From Bacteroidales bacterium (lineage in GTDB: Bacteria; Bacteroidota; Bacteroidia; Bacteroidales; Muribaculaceae), in contig JAJBUG010000032.1 in assembly GCA_020860515.1 (NCBI GenBank), positions 1 through 58,818 of the forward strand: a DNA stretch of 58,818 nt. Reading direction: 5' to 3'. The position numbers and the translations under genes were made by a program. The notes beneath the pieces are model-generated. The model made no database searches. It was not told where the DNA came from and was given only the letters and a program-made list of their open reading frames with translations. This document shows positions 17,604 to 25,650 of the stretch, piece after piece (the first letter of the stretch is position 1; every line of letters begins with the position of its first letter).

Positions 17604-18506
17604 ATGAAAAAGTTACTTATCGCCTCAGCTTTGCTGCTTACGCTCGGCTTCTCGGCCTGCAAGCATAGCGGCTCAAGCACAGCCAACATGGAGGGCTTCG
17701 ACTCCCTCTTCACTCAGGCCCAGGCCGACTCTCTGGTTGGCGCCATGGGTACTGCCATGGGTTTCCAAAACCGCGAGCAGTTCGACCGCGTATCTAAGCA
17801 AGATTCCACACTTTCCAAGGAAGCCTTTATGAAAGGCCTTCGCTATATCATGAATGCTGACACCGCCACAGCCTTCACCTACGGCATGTACACAGCTTTC
17901 AATATGAATGCTCAAATCAAGCAGATGGAGACTCAGGGCATCAAGGTGGATCGCACCGTGCTCTACAACAACTTCCAGAAGGTGTTCATGGCTGACAGCG
18001 TGTCGGAGATGCAGGGCGCATTGGCTCAGGAAGAGGCTGGTCGCCTCAGCCGTCAGCTCCGCGAGGCTCAGCAGGCCTACGAACTGGCCAAGGTGAAGAA
18101 CTCGCCTGAGTCAAAGGAAAATATTGCTCGCGGTCGCCAAGCTATCGATTCAGTGGGCAATGCTGGCTACAAGGTGCTTGCTTCGGGCGTAGCTTACAAA
18201 ATCGACGAGGCTGGCAAGGGCACTGACAGCATCAAGACCACCTCGCGCATCAAGATGGCTTACACTGGCCGCACCCTTAATGGCCGCGTATTCGACAAGA
18301 GCCAAGGCGACAACGTGCGCCCCGTGCTGGTATCAACCCGTGTGCCTGGCATGCAGGATGCTATCACCAAGATGCATGTAGGCGACAAGGCTACCATCTA
18401 CATCCCTGGTGCCGAAGCTTATCAGGAGAATCTTAATGGTCGCTACGGTCTCGGTCCCAACGAGGCAGTGGTTTACGAAGTTGAGATCCTTGAGCTCGTA
18501 AACTAA
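17604..18506 (+). CDS. FKBP-type peptidyl-prolyl isomerase, lipoprotein
   Basis: 300 aa. The signal peptide ends in a lipobox (TLGFSAC, Cys19), so the protein is a membrane-anchored lipoprotein. An N-terminal Mip-like region with helical linker (residues about 140-180, QEEAGRLSRQLREAQQAYEL) precedes the FKBP domain (about 205-300: KMAYTGRTLNGRVFDKS, RVPGMQDAITKM, GDKATIYIPGAEAY, VVYEVEILELV). Several active-site aromatics are replaced compared with the first FKBP (no GW or FDSS), so isomerase activity may be lower. Probably assists folding of exported proteins in the periplasm. Confidence 0.88.
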   Translation: MKKLLIASALLLTLGFSACKHSGSSTANMEGFDSLFTQAQADSLVGAMGTAMGFQNREQFDRVSKQDSTLSKEAFMKGLRYIMNADTATAFTYGMYTAFNMNAQIKQMETQGIKVDRTVLYNNFQKVFMADSVSEMQGALAQEEAGRLSRQLREAQQAYELAKVKNSPESKENIARGRQAIDSVGNAGYKVLASGVAYKIDEAGKGTDSIKTTSRIKMAYTGRTLNGRVFDKSQGDNVRPVLVSTRVPGMQDAITKMHVGDKATIYIPGAEAYQENLNGRYGLGPNEAVVYEVEILELVN

Positions 18507-18531
18507 TCATGCTTAACTGTACTCATAAGAT

Positions 18532-18560
18532 AGCCCTCGACTGATTCGGGGGCTTTTCTT
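18532..18560 (+). terminator. Terminator after the FKBP lipoprotein
   Basis: Stem of about 9 bp with one G-T pair (AGCCCTCGA with TTCGGGGGCT) and a T-rich tail, 25 bp after the stop. Confidence 0.7.
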
Positions 18561-18651
18561 TTGACTTTTATTAACATTGTCACGGTTAAACCTTTATCCA
18601 CTCCTGGTATCAAAATATTTGTATACAGGAATCCAAATACGTTAGATAGCA

Positions 18652-19362
18652 TTGCGAACCGTCATATTTACCATATTATCACTGCTGGCTCTCGCCCTTG
18701 GCGCTGTGGAGAAGCCTGTGGTGCACCGCCCCGACCTCGACAAAATCAAGGCCGAGACCACTAATGAAAATTCCAAATATTATTATCCCAAGCTCCTGGA
18801 TGCTTTTATGAAGAATGATACTGTGATGACCAACGAGGACTTCCAGTACTTTTACTATGGCACCCTTTTCCAAGAGGACTACGACCCCTACCGCCCAGCC
18901 TACGACGAGGAGAAGCTTAAGGAAATTGAGCCTCTATATTACAAAAGCACTCACACCCGCCAAGAGCGTGAGGATATGCAGCACTATGCCAAAGCTGCCA
19001 TAGAGGATAATCCCCTCGATTTGCAGCAGCTCAAGAATCTTATCTTCGTGTACGAGCAGAATAAAAAGGTAAATCTTGCCAAAATCTGGAAAAACAAACT
19101 CAACCACCTCCTGCTCACCATAGCTTCGTCAGGCACAGGTCAGGACACTGACAATGCTTGGATTGTGGTTTTCCCGCGCCACGAGTTTGATTTTCTCAAT
19201 ATTTCGGGCATCAAGGTGGAGAATACCCAATTCCAAGAGCCCTACTACGAGGCTGTGAAGGTGGCCAAGAAGAAAGAGGCCGATCCAGACACCTACTATT
19301 TCAACCTCCAGCCCATCCTTGAGCAATACTACCTCAAGCACCCTTCAGAGACTAATGATTAA
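18652..19362 (+). CDS. DUF4919-like exported protein
   Basis: 236 aa beginning at a TTG codon (RTVIFTILSLLALALGA follows); an in-frame TAG nine bases upstream excludes an earlier start. The signal peptide is followed by a helical mature domain with DLDKIKAETTNENSKYYYP, FYYGTLFQEDYDPYRP and a C-terminal YYFNLQPILEQYYLKHP; this pattern fits DUF4919, a Bacteroidetes family of unknown function. Its TAA overlaps the stop of the convergent UPF0104 gene by 2 to 4 bases, within a short AATGATTAATCATT palindrome, and there is no terminator between them. Confidence 0.75.
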   Translation: MRTVIFTILSLLALALGAVEKPVVHRPDLDKIKAETTNENSKYYYPKLLDAFMKNDTVMTNEDFQYFYYGTLFQEDYDPYRPAYDEEKLKEIEPLYYKSTHTRQEREDMQHYAKAAIEDNPLDLQQLKNLIFVYEQNKKVNLAKIWKNKLNHLLLTIASSGTGQDTDNAWIVVFPRHEFDFLNISGIKVENTQFQEPYYEAVKVAKKKEADPDTYYFNLQPILEQYYLKHPSETND

Positions 19363-20501
19363 TCATTTGCAATCGGATTAGTCACACTTTCACCTTCTTT
19401 ATTGACTATTAATTTTTTATTGTTTGCTCGTTTTCTGGTGATTGCAATGTAACACATTGCGAAGATTCCCACGCCTACGTTTGTCAGTGCCTGTGCACTC
19501 CACAGTATCATAGCGAATGCTGTGCCCTCAGTGCGCGGTATTCCATAAAGGCTTAGTGCAAAGATCATGGCTATGTTCCATGGTCCCAAGCCGCCGCTGC
19601 TGGGTACTGCCATCGACATCGACACGAACAGGCATGCCACCAACCCAGGGGTAAGGCCGAAATTGTAATGCTCACTCATTAGCTCGTGGGTGAATGGGAA
19701 ACCTGGAAAACATATATAGTTCTGCAGGTAATAGCACAGCCATATAGCGCATGTAAGCCACAGATAAAGCCAACGGTGACGCATGGTGAAAATTACCTTG
19801 AAGCCGTCCCATATCTCATGTACGCTGCCGTGAACCTTTTTCATAAAGCGGTAATTGCGCAGGGCATGGTAAAGCCAAACAATCGCGCTGAACCCAACCA
19901 CGATCCAAGTCCAGAACCGCCAGTTGTCGATCAGATGGTCGATGTCGCGCCCTACCTCATAGTGCATCAGGAAGGCGTTGAGGTCGCTTTTGGCGAAAAT
20001 AAGCGTTAGGAACAGCAGCCCAATCACACATACTGCATCCGACGAGCGGTCGCCGATGTCAGTGCCAACTACCTTGGAAAGCGATGTGCACGACCGGCGC
20101 GCAATGAATATGCAGCGCCAAGCTTCGCCTGCGCCGTAGAATATCAGGTTGAGGCCATAAGCGCCGAAAATCGACACGCAGAGCGTCTGATAAGGCACAT
20201 TTATGCCCACTCCTGATAGCTGCAAGCCCCAGCGGTAAGCGCGAATCATGTAGGAAAGCACGGTGAATACTACTACCCCGGCCAGCCAGCCGTACTGCAC
20301 ATGGTCGTTGAGCACCTTCAGCACATCGTGGAAATCCACCTTGCTGAATAGCCACCACACCAATGCTGCCGAGCAGGCAATCGGCACCACAAATCTTATC
20401 ACGGGCTTAAGCCAATGCTTAAACTCGTCCCATACATGGTGATGCCCCCCGGGCCCAACGATGCATTTCCCATTAATATTCTGTCCCTCGTTAGGTGTCA
20501 T
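19359..20501 (-). CDS. UPF0104/LPG synthase transmembrane family protein
   Basis: 380 aa with about eight membrane helices from residue 33 (PVIRFVVPIACSAALVWWLF) to the C-terminus. Family signatures visible are NLIFYGAGEAWRCIFIAR (the G-x-G-E loop with arginines), SMAVPSSGGLGPWNIAM and the YLVG-type final helices. The family includes MprF-like flippase domains and lysylphosphatidylglycerol synthase transmembrane regions; this protein lacks the soluble synthase domain, so it more probably moves a lipid or polyprenyl intermediate. It is convergent with the DUF4919-like gene and divergent from the TPR regulator. Confidence 0.85.
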   Translation of the reverse strand: MTPNEGQNINGKCIVGPGGHHHVWDEFKHWLKPVIRFVVPIACSAALVWWLFSKVDFHDVLKVLNDHVQYGWLAGVVVFTVLSYMIRAYRWGLQLSGVGINVPYQTLCVSIFGAYGLNLIFYGAGEAWRCIFIARRSCTSLSKVVGTDIGDRSSDAVCVIGLLFLTLIFAKSDLNAFLMHYEVGRDIDHLIDNWRFWTWIVVGFSAIVWLYHALRNYRFMKKVHGSVHEIWDGFKVIFTMRHRWLYLWLTCAIWLCYYLQNYICFPGFPFTHELMSEHYNFGLTPGLVACLFVSMSMAVPSSGGLGPWNIAMIFALSLYGIPRTEGTAFAMILWSAQALTNVGVGIFAMCYIAITRKRANNKKLIVNKEGESVTNPIAND

Positions 20502-20568
20502 AATAAATTAATAACGTTTTCTTTTCCACATTGGTTTTAATCCTTAATTTTACCTCCCCCTCTTTTCC

Positions 20569-20576
20569 CAAAATTA
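20569..20576 (-). promoter_or_regulatory. Putative -7 box for the UPF0104 gene
   Basis: TAATTTTG read on the minus strand, about 70 bp before the ATG at 20501. It overlaps the divergent leader cassette of the TPR gene. No clear -33 box. Confidence 0.45.
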
Positions 20577-20585
20577 AAAGTATTT

Positions 20586-20845
20586 TTGTAACTTTGCGTG
20601 TGAAATGTGCCTTTTGCCCATGAGGATTGGAATCAATAAGATATTGCCCTTGCTTTTTGCCGCTGCGATGATGCTGGCAGGCTGCGCGCGCCACTCGGCT
20701 GAGTGGCAGCGGCTCGGTGTGGCCGACGCCGTGATGGAGGAGCGCCCCGACTCCGCCCTCGCCATCCTCACCGCCATCGACCCCGCCGCCCTCGCCTCCC
20801 CCGAAGAAAACGCCCGCTACGCCCTCCTCCTGACCCAGGCCCAGG
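20586..20845 (+). repeat. Leader cassette, copy 1 (promoter, lipoprotein signal, N-terminus)
   Basis: About 260 bp nearly identical to 25617-25876: -7 box, 5' leader, signal peptide, lipobox and the first 70-odd codons of a TPR protein. Similarity stops abruptly inside the codons for LLLTQAQ, beyond which the two proteins are only distantly related. A truncated third copy is at 34281-34408. Confidence 0.9.
20589..20596 (+). promoter_or_regulatory. -7 box (TAACTTTG) in leader copy 1
   Basis: Exact TAnnTTTG match 23 bp before the ATG at 20620, conserved in all three cassette copies. Confidence 0.6.
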
Positions 20846-22266
20846 ACAAAAGCTATGTGGATGAAACCAGTGATTCCCTGATTCTAATAGCCGAGAATTA
20901 CTACAAGAATTGCAGCGACAAGAATATGCTCATGTTGTCTCTTTTCTACCATGGGCGCATCTTGATGAATGGCGGAAACTATCCGCAGGCTCTCATTCTG
21001 TTCACAAAAAGCCTTGGGCTGGCTGAAGAAATGGCCGTATCATTCTGGTGCGGAAGGAATGCCGAGCAAATTTCAAATCTTTATGCCGAAACTTACCACA
21101 AAAACGAAGAACTGACATATGCACGCAAAGCTTACGATTGGTACGCCCAGAACAAGAAAGAGCCTTTCATGTCATACTCACTGCAATCCTTGGCTCGCGC
21201 TTATCTAAACAATGGCAATTACGAGCAAGCCATAAATTATGCCCTAAAGTCATTGAAGACTGCAAAAGCGAATAATGACACCGTCTTAATGAACTATTCA
21301 CAGCTTTTGCTTGGGAGCGCCTATCTGTCAATGAAGAATTATCCAGAGGCAATAATATGCCTGAGGGATATCAATGATGAAGATGCAAAAGCGTTGCTAT
21401 GCATGGCGTACATAGGAAATGATGATTTGAAAAAAGCGCAAGAGCTAAGAGCCTGTATCCTTGAAAATAGCCAAGATGAAAATTCCCTGGAAGAATTGAC
21501 CATCGCCTATTACCTGGAAAAGGAAAAGGGCAATTTCCCCGTTGCCATGCAGCTGCACGAGGAATTGTTGGAGTTGAATGACAGTCTGCTGCACCAAACG
21601 CTCAGCATAAATTTTGGCCAGGCCCTTGCCGATTCCTACGATTACGAAACAAGACTGATGAAAGCCGAGCTTTCCGCCTCGAAGAGGCATCAGATTACCC
21701 TCCTGCTGGTCATAATCTTCATTGTGGCTTTGTTTGTGGCAGCGACAATAGTGGCCATTAGGAATCTTAAGAGAAAGGTAAGAGTCAATGTGGAGAGGGC
21801 GCAGAGCCTTGAGGACATTCTGCAAGTAAAAAACACAGAATGCAATGCCTTCTGCCAGAAAGTGGAAGCGCTCCTTTTGTCGCGCTTCTCAGAGATAAAT
21901 AGGATATGCCAGGTGTATTATGAGAACCAGGCTGGCAAGAACCTGAGCAAGAAGATTTCTGACGAGATGGAAAAGCTTGTCGATGATTTCTCTGATAACA
22001 AATCCAATATTTCCCAGCTGGAGGCCTTGGTAAATGACAATCTGAATGATTTAATGGCGGATTTCCGCAAAGATTTTCCAAAATTAAAAAACGCGGATTA
22101 CATGCTGTTTCTCTACACTGTGCTTGGCCTTTCGATCAGTGGAATTGTCCTATTCCTAAGGGAAGAGAAAATCGATGCGGTGTACAGCCGCAAAAGCCGT
22201 CTTAAATACAGAATAAAGAAGTCGGATTGCAAGCGCAGCCAGGAATATCTCGGTTATCTAACATAA
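20620..22266 (+). CDS. TPR lipoprotein with transmembrane segment and HTH-like tail, regulator 1
   Basis: 548 aa from MRIGINKILPLL; an ATG five codons earlier is too close to the -7 box. The signal ends in a lipobox (MMLAGC). TPR-like helical repeats span about residues 70-340 (SLILIAENYYKN, ALIYALKSLKTA type units). A transmembrane helix lies at about 358-380 (ITLLLVIIFIVALFVAATIV), followed by coiled coil and a C-terminal HTH-like region (about 490-540) with DAVYSRKSRLKYRIKK, comparable to LuxR-like tails of Bacteroidetes TPR regulators. It may sense something in the periplasm and act on DNA in the cytoplasm. The next gene starts 6 bp later and is the likely target operon. The HTH role is inference. 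Confidence 0.75.
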   Translation: MRIGINKILPLLFAAAMMLAGCARHSAEWQRLGVADAVMEERPDSALAILTAIDPAALASPEENARYALLLTQAQDKSYVDETSDSLILIAENYYKNCSDKNMLMLSLFYHGRILMNGGNYPQALILFTKSLGLAEEMAVSFWCGRNAEQISNLYAETYHKNEELTYARKAYDWYAQNKKEPFMSYSLQSLARAYLNNGNYEQAINYALKSLKTAKANNDTVLMNYSQLLLGSAYLSMKNYPEAIICLRDINDEDAKALLCMAYIGNDDLKKAQELRACILENSQDENSLEELTIAYYLEKEKGNFPVAMQLHEELLELNDSLLHQTLSINFGQALADSYDYETRLMKAELSASKRHQITLLLVIIFIVALFVAATIVAIRNLKRKVRVNVERAQSLEDILQVKNTECNAFCQKVEALLLSRFSEINRICQVYYENQAGKNLSKKISDEMEKLVDDFSDNKSNISQLEALVNDNLNDLMADFRKDFPKLKNADYMLFLYTVLGLSISGIVLFLREEKIDAVYSRKSRLKYRIKKSDCKRSQEYLGYLT

Positions 22267-22272
22267 TCAACC

Positions 22273-23229
22273 ATGAATAAAATTTTCATCATATCAATAA
22301 TTTCTTTTCTGTCGATAATAGCCTATCCTCAGAAGGATTCGGCAAGAATTGCGGTGGTGGCAAAGGACGGTGCCACCTATGGATATGCGGCAGAAGACAT
22401 AGAAAGCGTATACTTTGCCCAGGTAGAGGGCTCAGCAATCGCCATGGTGGAATATCTCGGTTACAAGCGCGGCTTGTGGGCTGACACTCTTATGGTGTCA
22501 GTGGCAAGGTCGGAAGGATGCGGAAGCTTTCAGATCGATGTGATGCCACGCAGCCTTTTTGAATCGCTTGGTGCAAATGCTGCCGCTTATGTGGCACAGT
22601 CATCTCCTCAGAAATATTGCCAAGATTTCCAGGCAGCTGAGATTGCGGGCTTCGATGACGGTCTCTTGCCTGGCTGCGAGTATGTGGCAGTGACTGTGGC
22701 CTATGATCTTTACAATGTTGCAGGCGAAGTCTCAATCGCCAGCTTTATCACCCCTCCCCTGGGCGGAGAAGGCTTGGCTGAAGTCGAAATAACGGTTGGC
22801 GCTGGATATACCAATGAATACGGTGAGGAGGTCTTGGCCGTAAGTTACATTCCAAATGAGAACTGCTCAGTTTACCACACCTTGGTCGTAAGCGAAGATG
22901 AATACGATTTGTACGGATGGACTGAGCAAGACATTATGGAGTATTTAATGATGGATGACAACGAGCAATATAATTCTGGGTACTTATGGAATCTACATCT
23001 TGCATCCGAACTTGGCTACTGGCTCTATCCCAATGCCTATTATTATGCGTTTGCTCTGGCAAAAAACTCAGTTGGCGAGTGGGGAACTCTTTCTAAGGCC
23101 GTGTTCAGAACCAGTGACCATGAGGCGGATGGCGATGTGAAACCCGTCAGGGGCATATTGCATCGCAAGCCTGCCAAGACTACCCCGAGGCTGATATCGG
23201 TGGATTCTGAGGCTGCCGCGACGCCATAA
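22273..23229 (+). CDS. Secreted protein of unknown function (318 aa)
   Basis: Signal peptide MNKIFIISIISFLSIIAYPQ, then an acidic beta-rich mature protein. An early segment (RIAVVAKDGATYGYAAEDIESVYF) resembles the opening strands of many Bacteroidales surface proteins that begin with a DG..YG.. and an IESVYF-like motif. Four or five Fn3/Ig-like strand patterns follow but no family is recognised. No T9SS sorting domain or lipobox is evident, and the C-terminus is basic and possibly disordered (RGILHRKPAKTTPRLI). It is 6 bp downstream of regulator 1 and probably co-transcribed. Ends before a 25-bp-stem hairpin. Confidence 0.6.
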   Translation: MNKIFIISIISFLSIIAYPQKDSARIAVVAKDGATYGYAAEDIESVYFAQVEGSAIAMVEYLGYKRGLWADTLMVSVARSEGCGSFQIDVMPRSLFESLGANAAAYVAQSSPQKYCQDFQAAEIAGFDDGLLPGCEYVAVTVAYDLYNVAGEVSIASFITPPLGGEGLAEVEITVGAGYTNEYGEEVLAVSYIPNENCSVYHTLVVSEDEYDLYGWTEQDIMEYLMMDDNEQYNSGYLWNLHLASELGYWLYPNAYYYAFALAKNSVGEWGTLSKAVFRTSDHEADGDVKPVRGILHRKPAKTTPRLISVDSEAAATP

Positions 23230-23273
23230 GGCCACAATCCATTTGATTTTTAGAGGCTCAGAATGTTCTGAGA

Positions 23274-23332
23274 ACCAAGCAGTTGTGCAAAAGTCAAATC
23301 AGCCAAATTTGACTTTTGTACAACTGCTTGGT
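23274..23332. repeat. 25-bp-stem hairpin after the 318-aa gene
   Basis: Arms 23274-23298 and 23308-23332 pair with one mismatch around a 9-nt loop. Part of the right arm (AAATTTGACTTTT...) is repeated in degenerate form at 23389-23420, just before the next promoter. It may terminate transcription of the regulator operon. Confidence 0.8.
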
Positions 23333-23416
23333 AATCATTGGTTTCAGTAGACTATTTATTCTGTGAAAATCAAACGGAAATCCTCCCAAAATTTGACTTT
23401 TCGTACGATTGTTTAG

Positions 23417-23424
23417 TAATTTTG
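23417..23424 (+). promoter_or_regulatory. -7 box (TAATTTTG) for the LRR protein
   Basis: Exact TAnnTTTG match about 50 bp before the ATG at 23476. It forms the end of the degenerate direct repeat of the hairpin arm. Confidence 0.6.
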
Positions 23425-23475
23425 CGACAAACCAACAATCACATCAAAATGCAAACCAACTAAAACGAAGAGCGT

Positions 23476-24714
23476 ATGAAAAAATTTTTACTGATGGCGA
23501 TGCTCCTGATTGTGGGCATTGCTTCTGGGAGAGCCCGAGAGGATGTCACAATCAACGGCATAGGGTACGAAATTGAAAACTATGAAGCAAAGGTCGTTTC
23601 TGTAGATAGCGATATCGTGAATCTCGAAATTCCTGAGGATATTGGATATTTCCCCAATGTGAATGAGGAAGGCATTATTGTGCCTGTAGTAGGAATTAGA
23701 GAGGTTGCTTGCTATGGCCATAGTAATCTCCAAAGTGTGACAATAGGCGAGTATGTCCAGGAAATTGGTAATTTGGCTTTTGCTGGATGTTCTAATTTGG
23801 TTAAAGTAGAAAATCAATCTCCCCTACTTTCGGTCATTGGGGAAGAGGCTTTTGGAGATTGCTGCAAATTAGAAAGTTTTGATTTTGGTGAGGGCATTTC
23901 TGAAAGTCAAATTTCCCTTGGAATGTTTGCTTTCTATCAATGCAGGGCTCTACAGACCTTCTCTCTTCAATTCGTAAAAGATGTGGGCGCATATTGTTTT
24001 GAAGGGTGTGCCAAGCTTGAGAGCGTGCCTGGCTCTGAAAATGTAGAAACATTCGGCCACAGGGCCTTCGTTGATTGCACAGCTTTGAAAGAGATTAACA
24101 TCATGATAGATGGCAAACTTAATTCTGAACTATTCTTTGGTTGCTGCGCCTTGGAAAATGTCACTTTATCCAATGCTATCACGGAAATAGGCACCTATGC
24201 GTTTGAAGGGTGCAAGAGCCTTAATGAAATTACTCTTCCGGATCAATTGACTGGTCTAGGTTCGGGTGCTTTCGGTGGCTGCTTAGGGCTAAAGTCAGTG
24301 GAACTTCCAGCTACCCTTACAGATATGGGATTTGGTTGTTTCGAACACTGTGATAATTTGGAATCTCTTACAGTTTTGAGTTATGAACCTCCCCAAATAG
24401 GGGTATATAATGATGATACGGTCGATTCTGAGTATCCGATTGACAATCCAGAATGTTGCCGAGTAGTTAGCGAGGGTTCGGATTGTGTGCTCTATGTGCC
24501 GGAGGGATGCGTTGAGGCCTATTCCAATGCTCCGGGATGGAAGTGGTTCAAGACAATCAAGGAAATACCCACCCAGGGGATTGAGTCAGCGGCTGTGGAA
24601 ACAGAAAGCGAGCCGATGTACTACGATCTGCAAGGCGTAAAGATTGTCAATCCACGACCTGGCTCGGTAGTCATCCGCCGACAAGGCTCCAAGTCAGAAA
24701 AAATCATCTTCTGA
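23476..24714 (+). CDS. BspA-like leucine-rich repeat secreted protein
   Basis: 412 aa with signal peptide (MKKFLLMAMLLIVGIASGRA). At least eight LRR_5-type repeats are seen, with the pattern IxxxAFxxCxxLxxVxLP: for example EIGNLAFAGCSNLVKV, VIGEEAFGDCCKLESF, EIGTYAFEGCKSLNEITL and GLGSGAFGGCLGLKSVEL. The C-terminal tail (MYYDLQGVKIVNPRPGSVVI) is the YDLQGxxV-type end common to Prevotella/Muribaculaceae secreted proteins. BspA-like proteins bind host matrix or other bacteria; this role is inferred from family. It has its own promoter and is followed by the first terminator repeat. Confidence 0.88.
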   Translation: MKKFLLMAMLLIVGIASGRAREDVTINGIGYEIENYEAKVVSVDSDIVNLEIPEDIGYFPNVNEEGIIVPVVGIREVACYGHSNLQSVTIGEYVQEIGNLAFAGCSNLVKVENQSPLLSVIGEEAFGDCCKLESFDFGEGISESQISLGMFAFYQCRALQTFSLQFVKDVGAYCFEGCAKLESVPGSENVETFGHRAFVDCTALKEINIMIDGKLNSELFFGCCALENVTLSNAITEIGTYAFEGCKSLNEITLPDQLTGLGSGAFGGCLGLKSVELPATLTDMGFGCFEHCDNLESLTVLSYEPPQIGVYNDDTVDSEYPIDNPECCRVVSEGSDCVLYVPEGCVEAYSNAPGWKWFKTIKEIPTQGIESAAVETESEPMYYDLQGVKIVNPRPGSVVIRRQGSKSEKIIF

Positions 24715-24740
24715 CCAAAAATAAGATTTCAACAAACTGT

Positions 24741-24825
24741 TAAGCACTCATTTGTCTCTGCGCGTGAGGCGTGCACTTTTGGTTAAACATTAGGATTGCC
24801 AGGGCCGACCGTCGGCCCTGGCTTA
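24741..24825 (+). repeat. Terminator repeat, copy 1
   Basis: About 85 bp: a conserved block from TAAGCACTC to the AACATTAGGATT segment, then an 11-bp GC-rich stem hairpin (24798-24822) and T residues. Near-identical copies are at 32445, 35733 and 36208. The hairpin is a rho-independent terminator and copy 1 follows the LRR gene. Confidence 0.9.
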
Positions 24826-24884
24826 ATTATATTGAAAAGCATTCAAAATGGTGGTAATTTGACATCCATCAATAGCCACCGAGT

Positions 24885-25220
24885 CTAAATCGCAGCTACA
24901 GCTTTGTCCAAGGTTCTCTTTATGAAAGCATTTATGGAGAGCCCTTCGAGTTTTGCCTTAAGCGCAATTTTGCCGTGAGTTTCAGGTGATATTCTTACAT
25001 TCAACGACCCTGAATAACTTTTATGGGGTTCCAGATTATTCTCTTTGCAGAACTCCAGATAAGAATCCACGGCTTCGTGGAAAGCATTCTTGAGCTCTTT
25101 CACGCTCTCACCTTCATAGTTTACCAAGCCTCTGATGCCTTCAATTTTGCCAAAGAACACATCGTCTTCTTCACTAAACGAAACTGATCCGATAAATCCC
25201 TTATAAGTTAAAGTGTTCAT
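24885..25220 (-). CDS. hicB: HicB-family antitoxin
   Basis: 111 aa from the ATG at 25220. The HicB partial RNase H fold is visible (YKGFIGSVSFSEEDDVFFGK, IRGLVNYEGESVKELKNAFH, AVDSYLEFCKENN), followed by a ribbon-helix-helix DNA-binding segment (SLNVRISPETHGKIALKAKL, residues about 72-105). HicB neutralises the HicA mRNA interferase and represses the operon. It starts two bases after the stop of hicA, which is interrupted by an early stop codon, so the antitoxin appears to be orphaned. The promoter is probably the minus-strand one in the leader cassette. Confidence 0.88.
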   Translation of the reverse strand: MNTLTYKGFIGSVSFSEEDDVFFGKIEGIRGLVNYEGESVKELKNAFHEAVDSYLEFCKENNLEPHKSYSGSLNVRISPETHGKIALKAKLEGLSINAFIKRTLDKAVAAI

Positions 25221-25222
25221 AA

Positions 25223-25477
25223 TCAAATTAAATTTTCATTAATTAAAAATTCATACAGTTGTTTCATCGCATAAGCCTTCATTATGTTGTTTGGATGAGG
25301 TTTATGAAGTTTAATAGGTAAAATACCATCTTTTTTGAATTCGACTCTTGATCCTGATGTTTTTCCCTTATTGTCCAACTCAAAACCAAGAGATAACAAA
25401 AGAGACTGTACTTCATCAAAGGTGAAATCCTTCGGAAGCGACTTAAAACGTAATATTAGTTATTCTTTTGTGCTCAT
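25223..25477 (-). pseudogene. hicA: HicA-type toxin gene interrupted by a nonsense codon
   Basis: Read on the minus strand from an ATG at 25477, the frame gives MSTKE, then TAA at 25462-25460, then an uninterrupted 78 codons to the TGA at 25225-25223. The downstream part is a clear HicA: LPKDFTFDEVQSLLLSLGFE, KTSGSRVEFKK and LHKPHPNNIMKAYAMKQLYE. Family members usually have Lys (AAA/AAG) at codon 6, so a single base change explains the stop. No alternative in-frame start lies before the dsRBD-like fold, so toxin is probably not made, barring readthrough. Two-base spacing to hicB supports the original operon. Confidence 0.85.
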
Positions 25478-25567
25478 TCTTTACTTGTAACTAATTTTCA
25501 GTTGCAAAGATATAACAAAAATCTGAATAAAGAAGTTTATGATATGATAATTTAGAATGTATCTTAG

Positions 25568-25598
25568 CAAAGGTACCAACAATTGACCTAAATACAAA
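25568..25598 (-). promoter_or_regulatory. Minus-strand promoter in leader copy 2 (hicAB side)
   Basis: On the minus strand, TTTG (25598-25595), 19-bp spacer, then TACCTTTG (25575-25568). About 90 bp before the hicA start. Confidence 0.6.
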
Positions 25599-25619
25599 AT
25601 ATTTGTCCCAAAATTTTTG

Positions 25620-25627
25620 TAACTTTG
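25620..25627 (+). promoter_or_regulatory. -7 box (TAACTTTG) in leader copy 2
   Basis: Exact consensus match 24 bp before the ATG at 25651. Confidence 0.6.
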
Positions 25628-25650
25628 CGGGAGAAATGTGCCTTTTGTCC

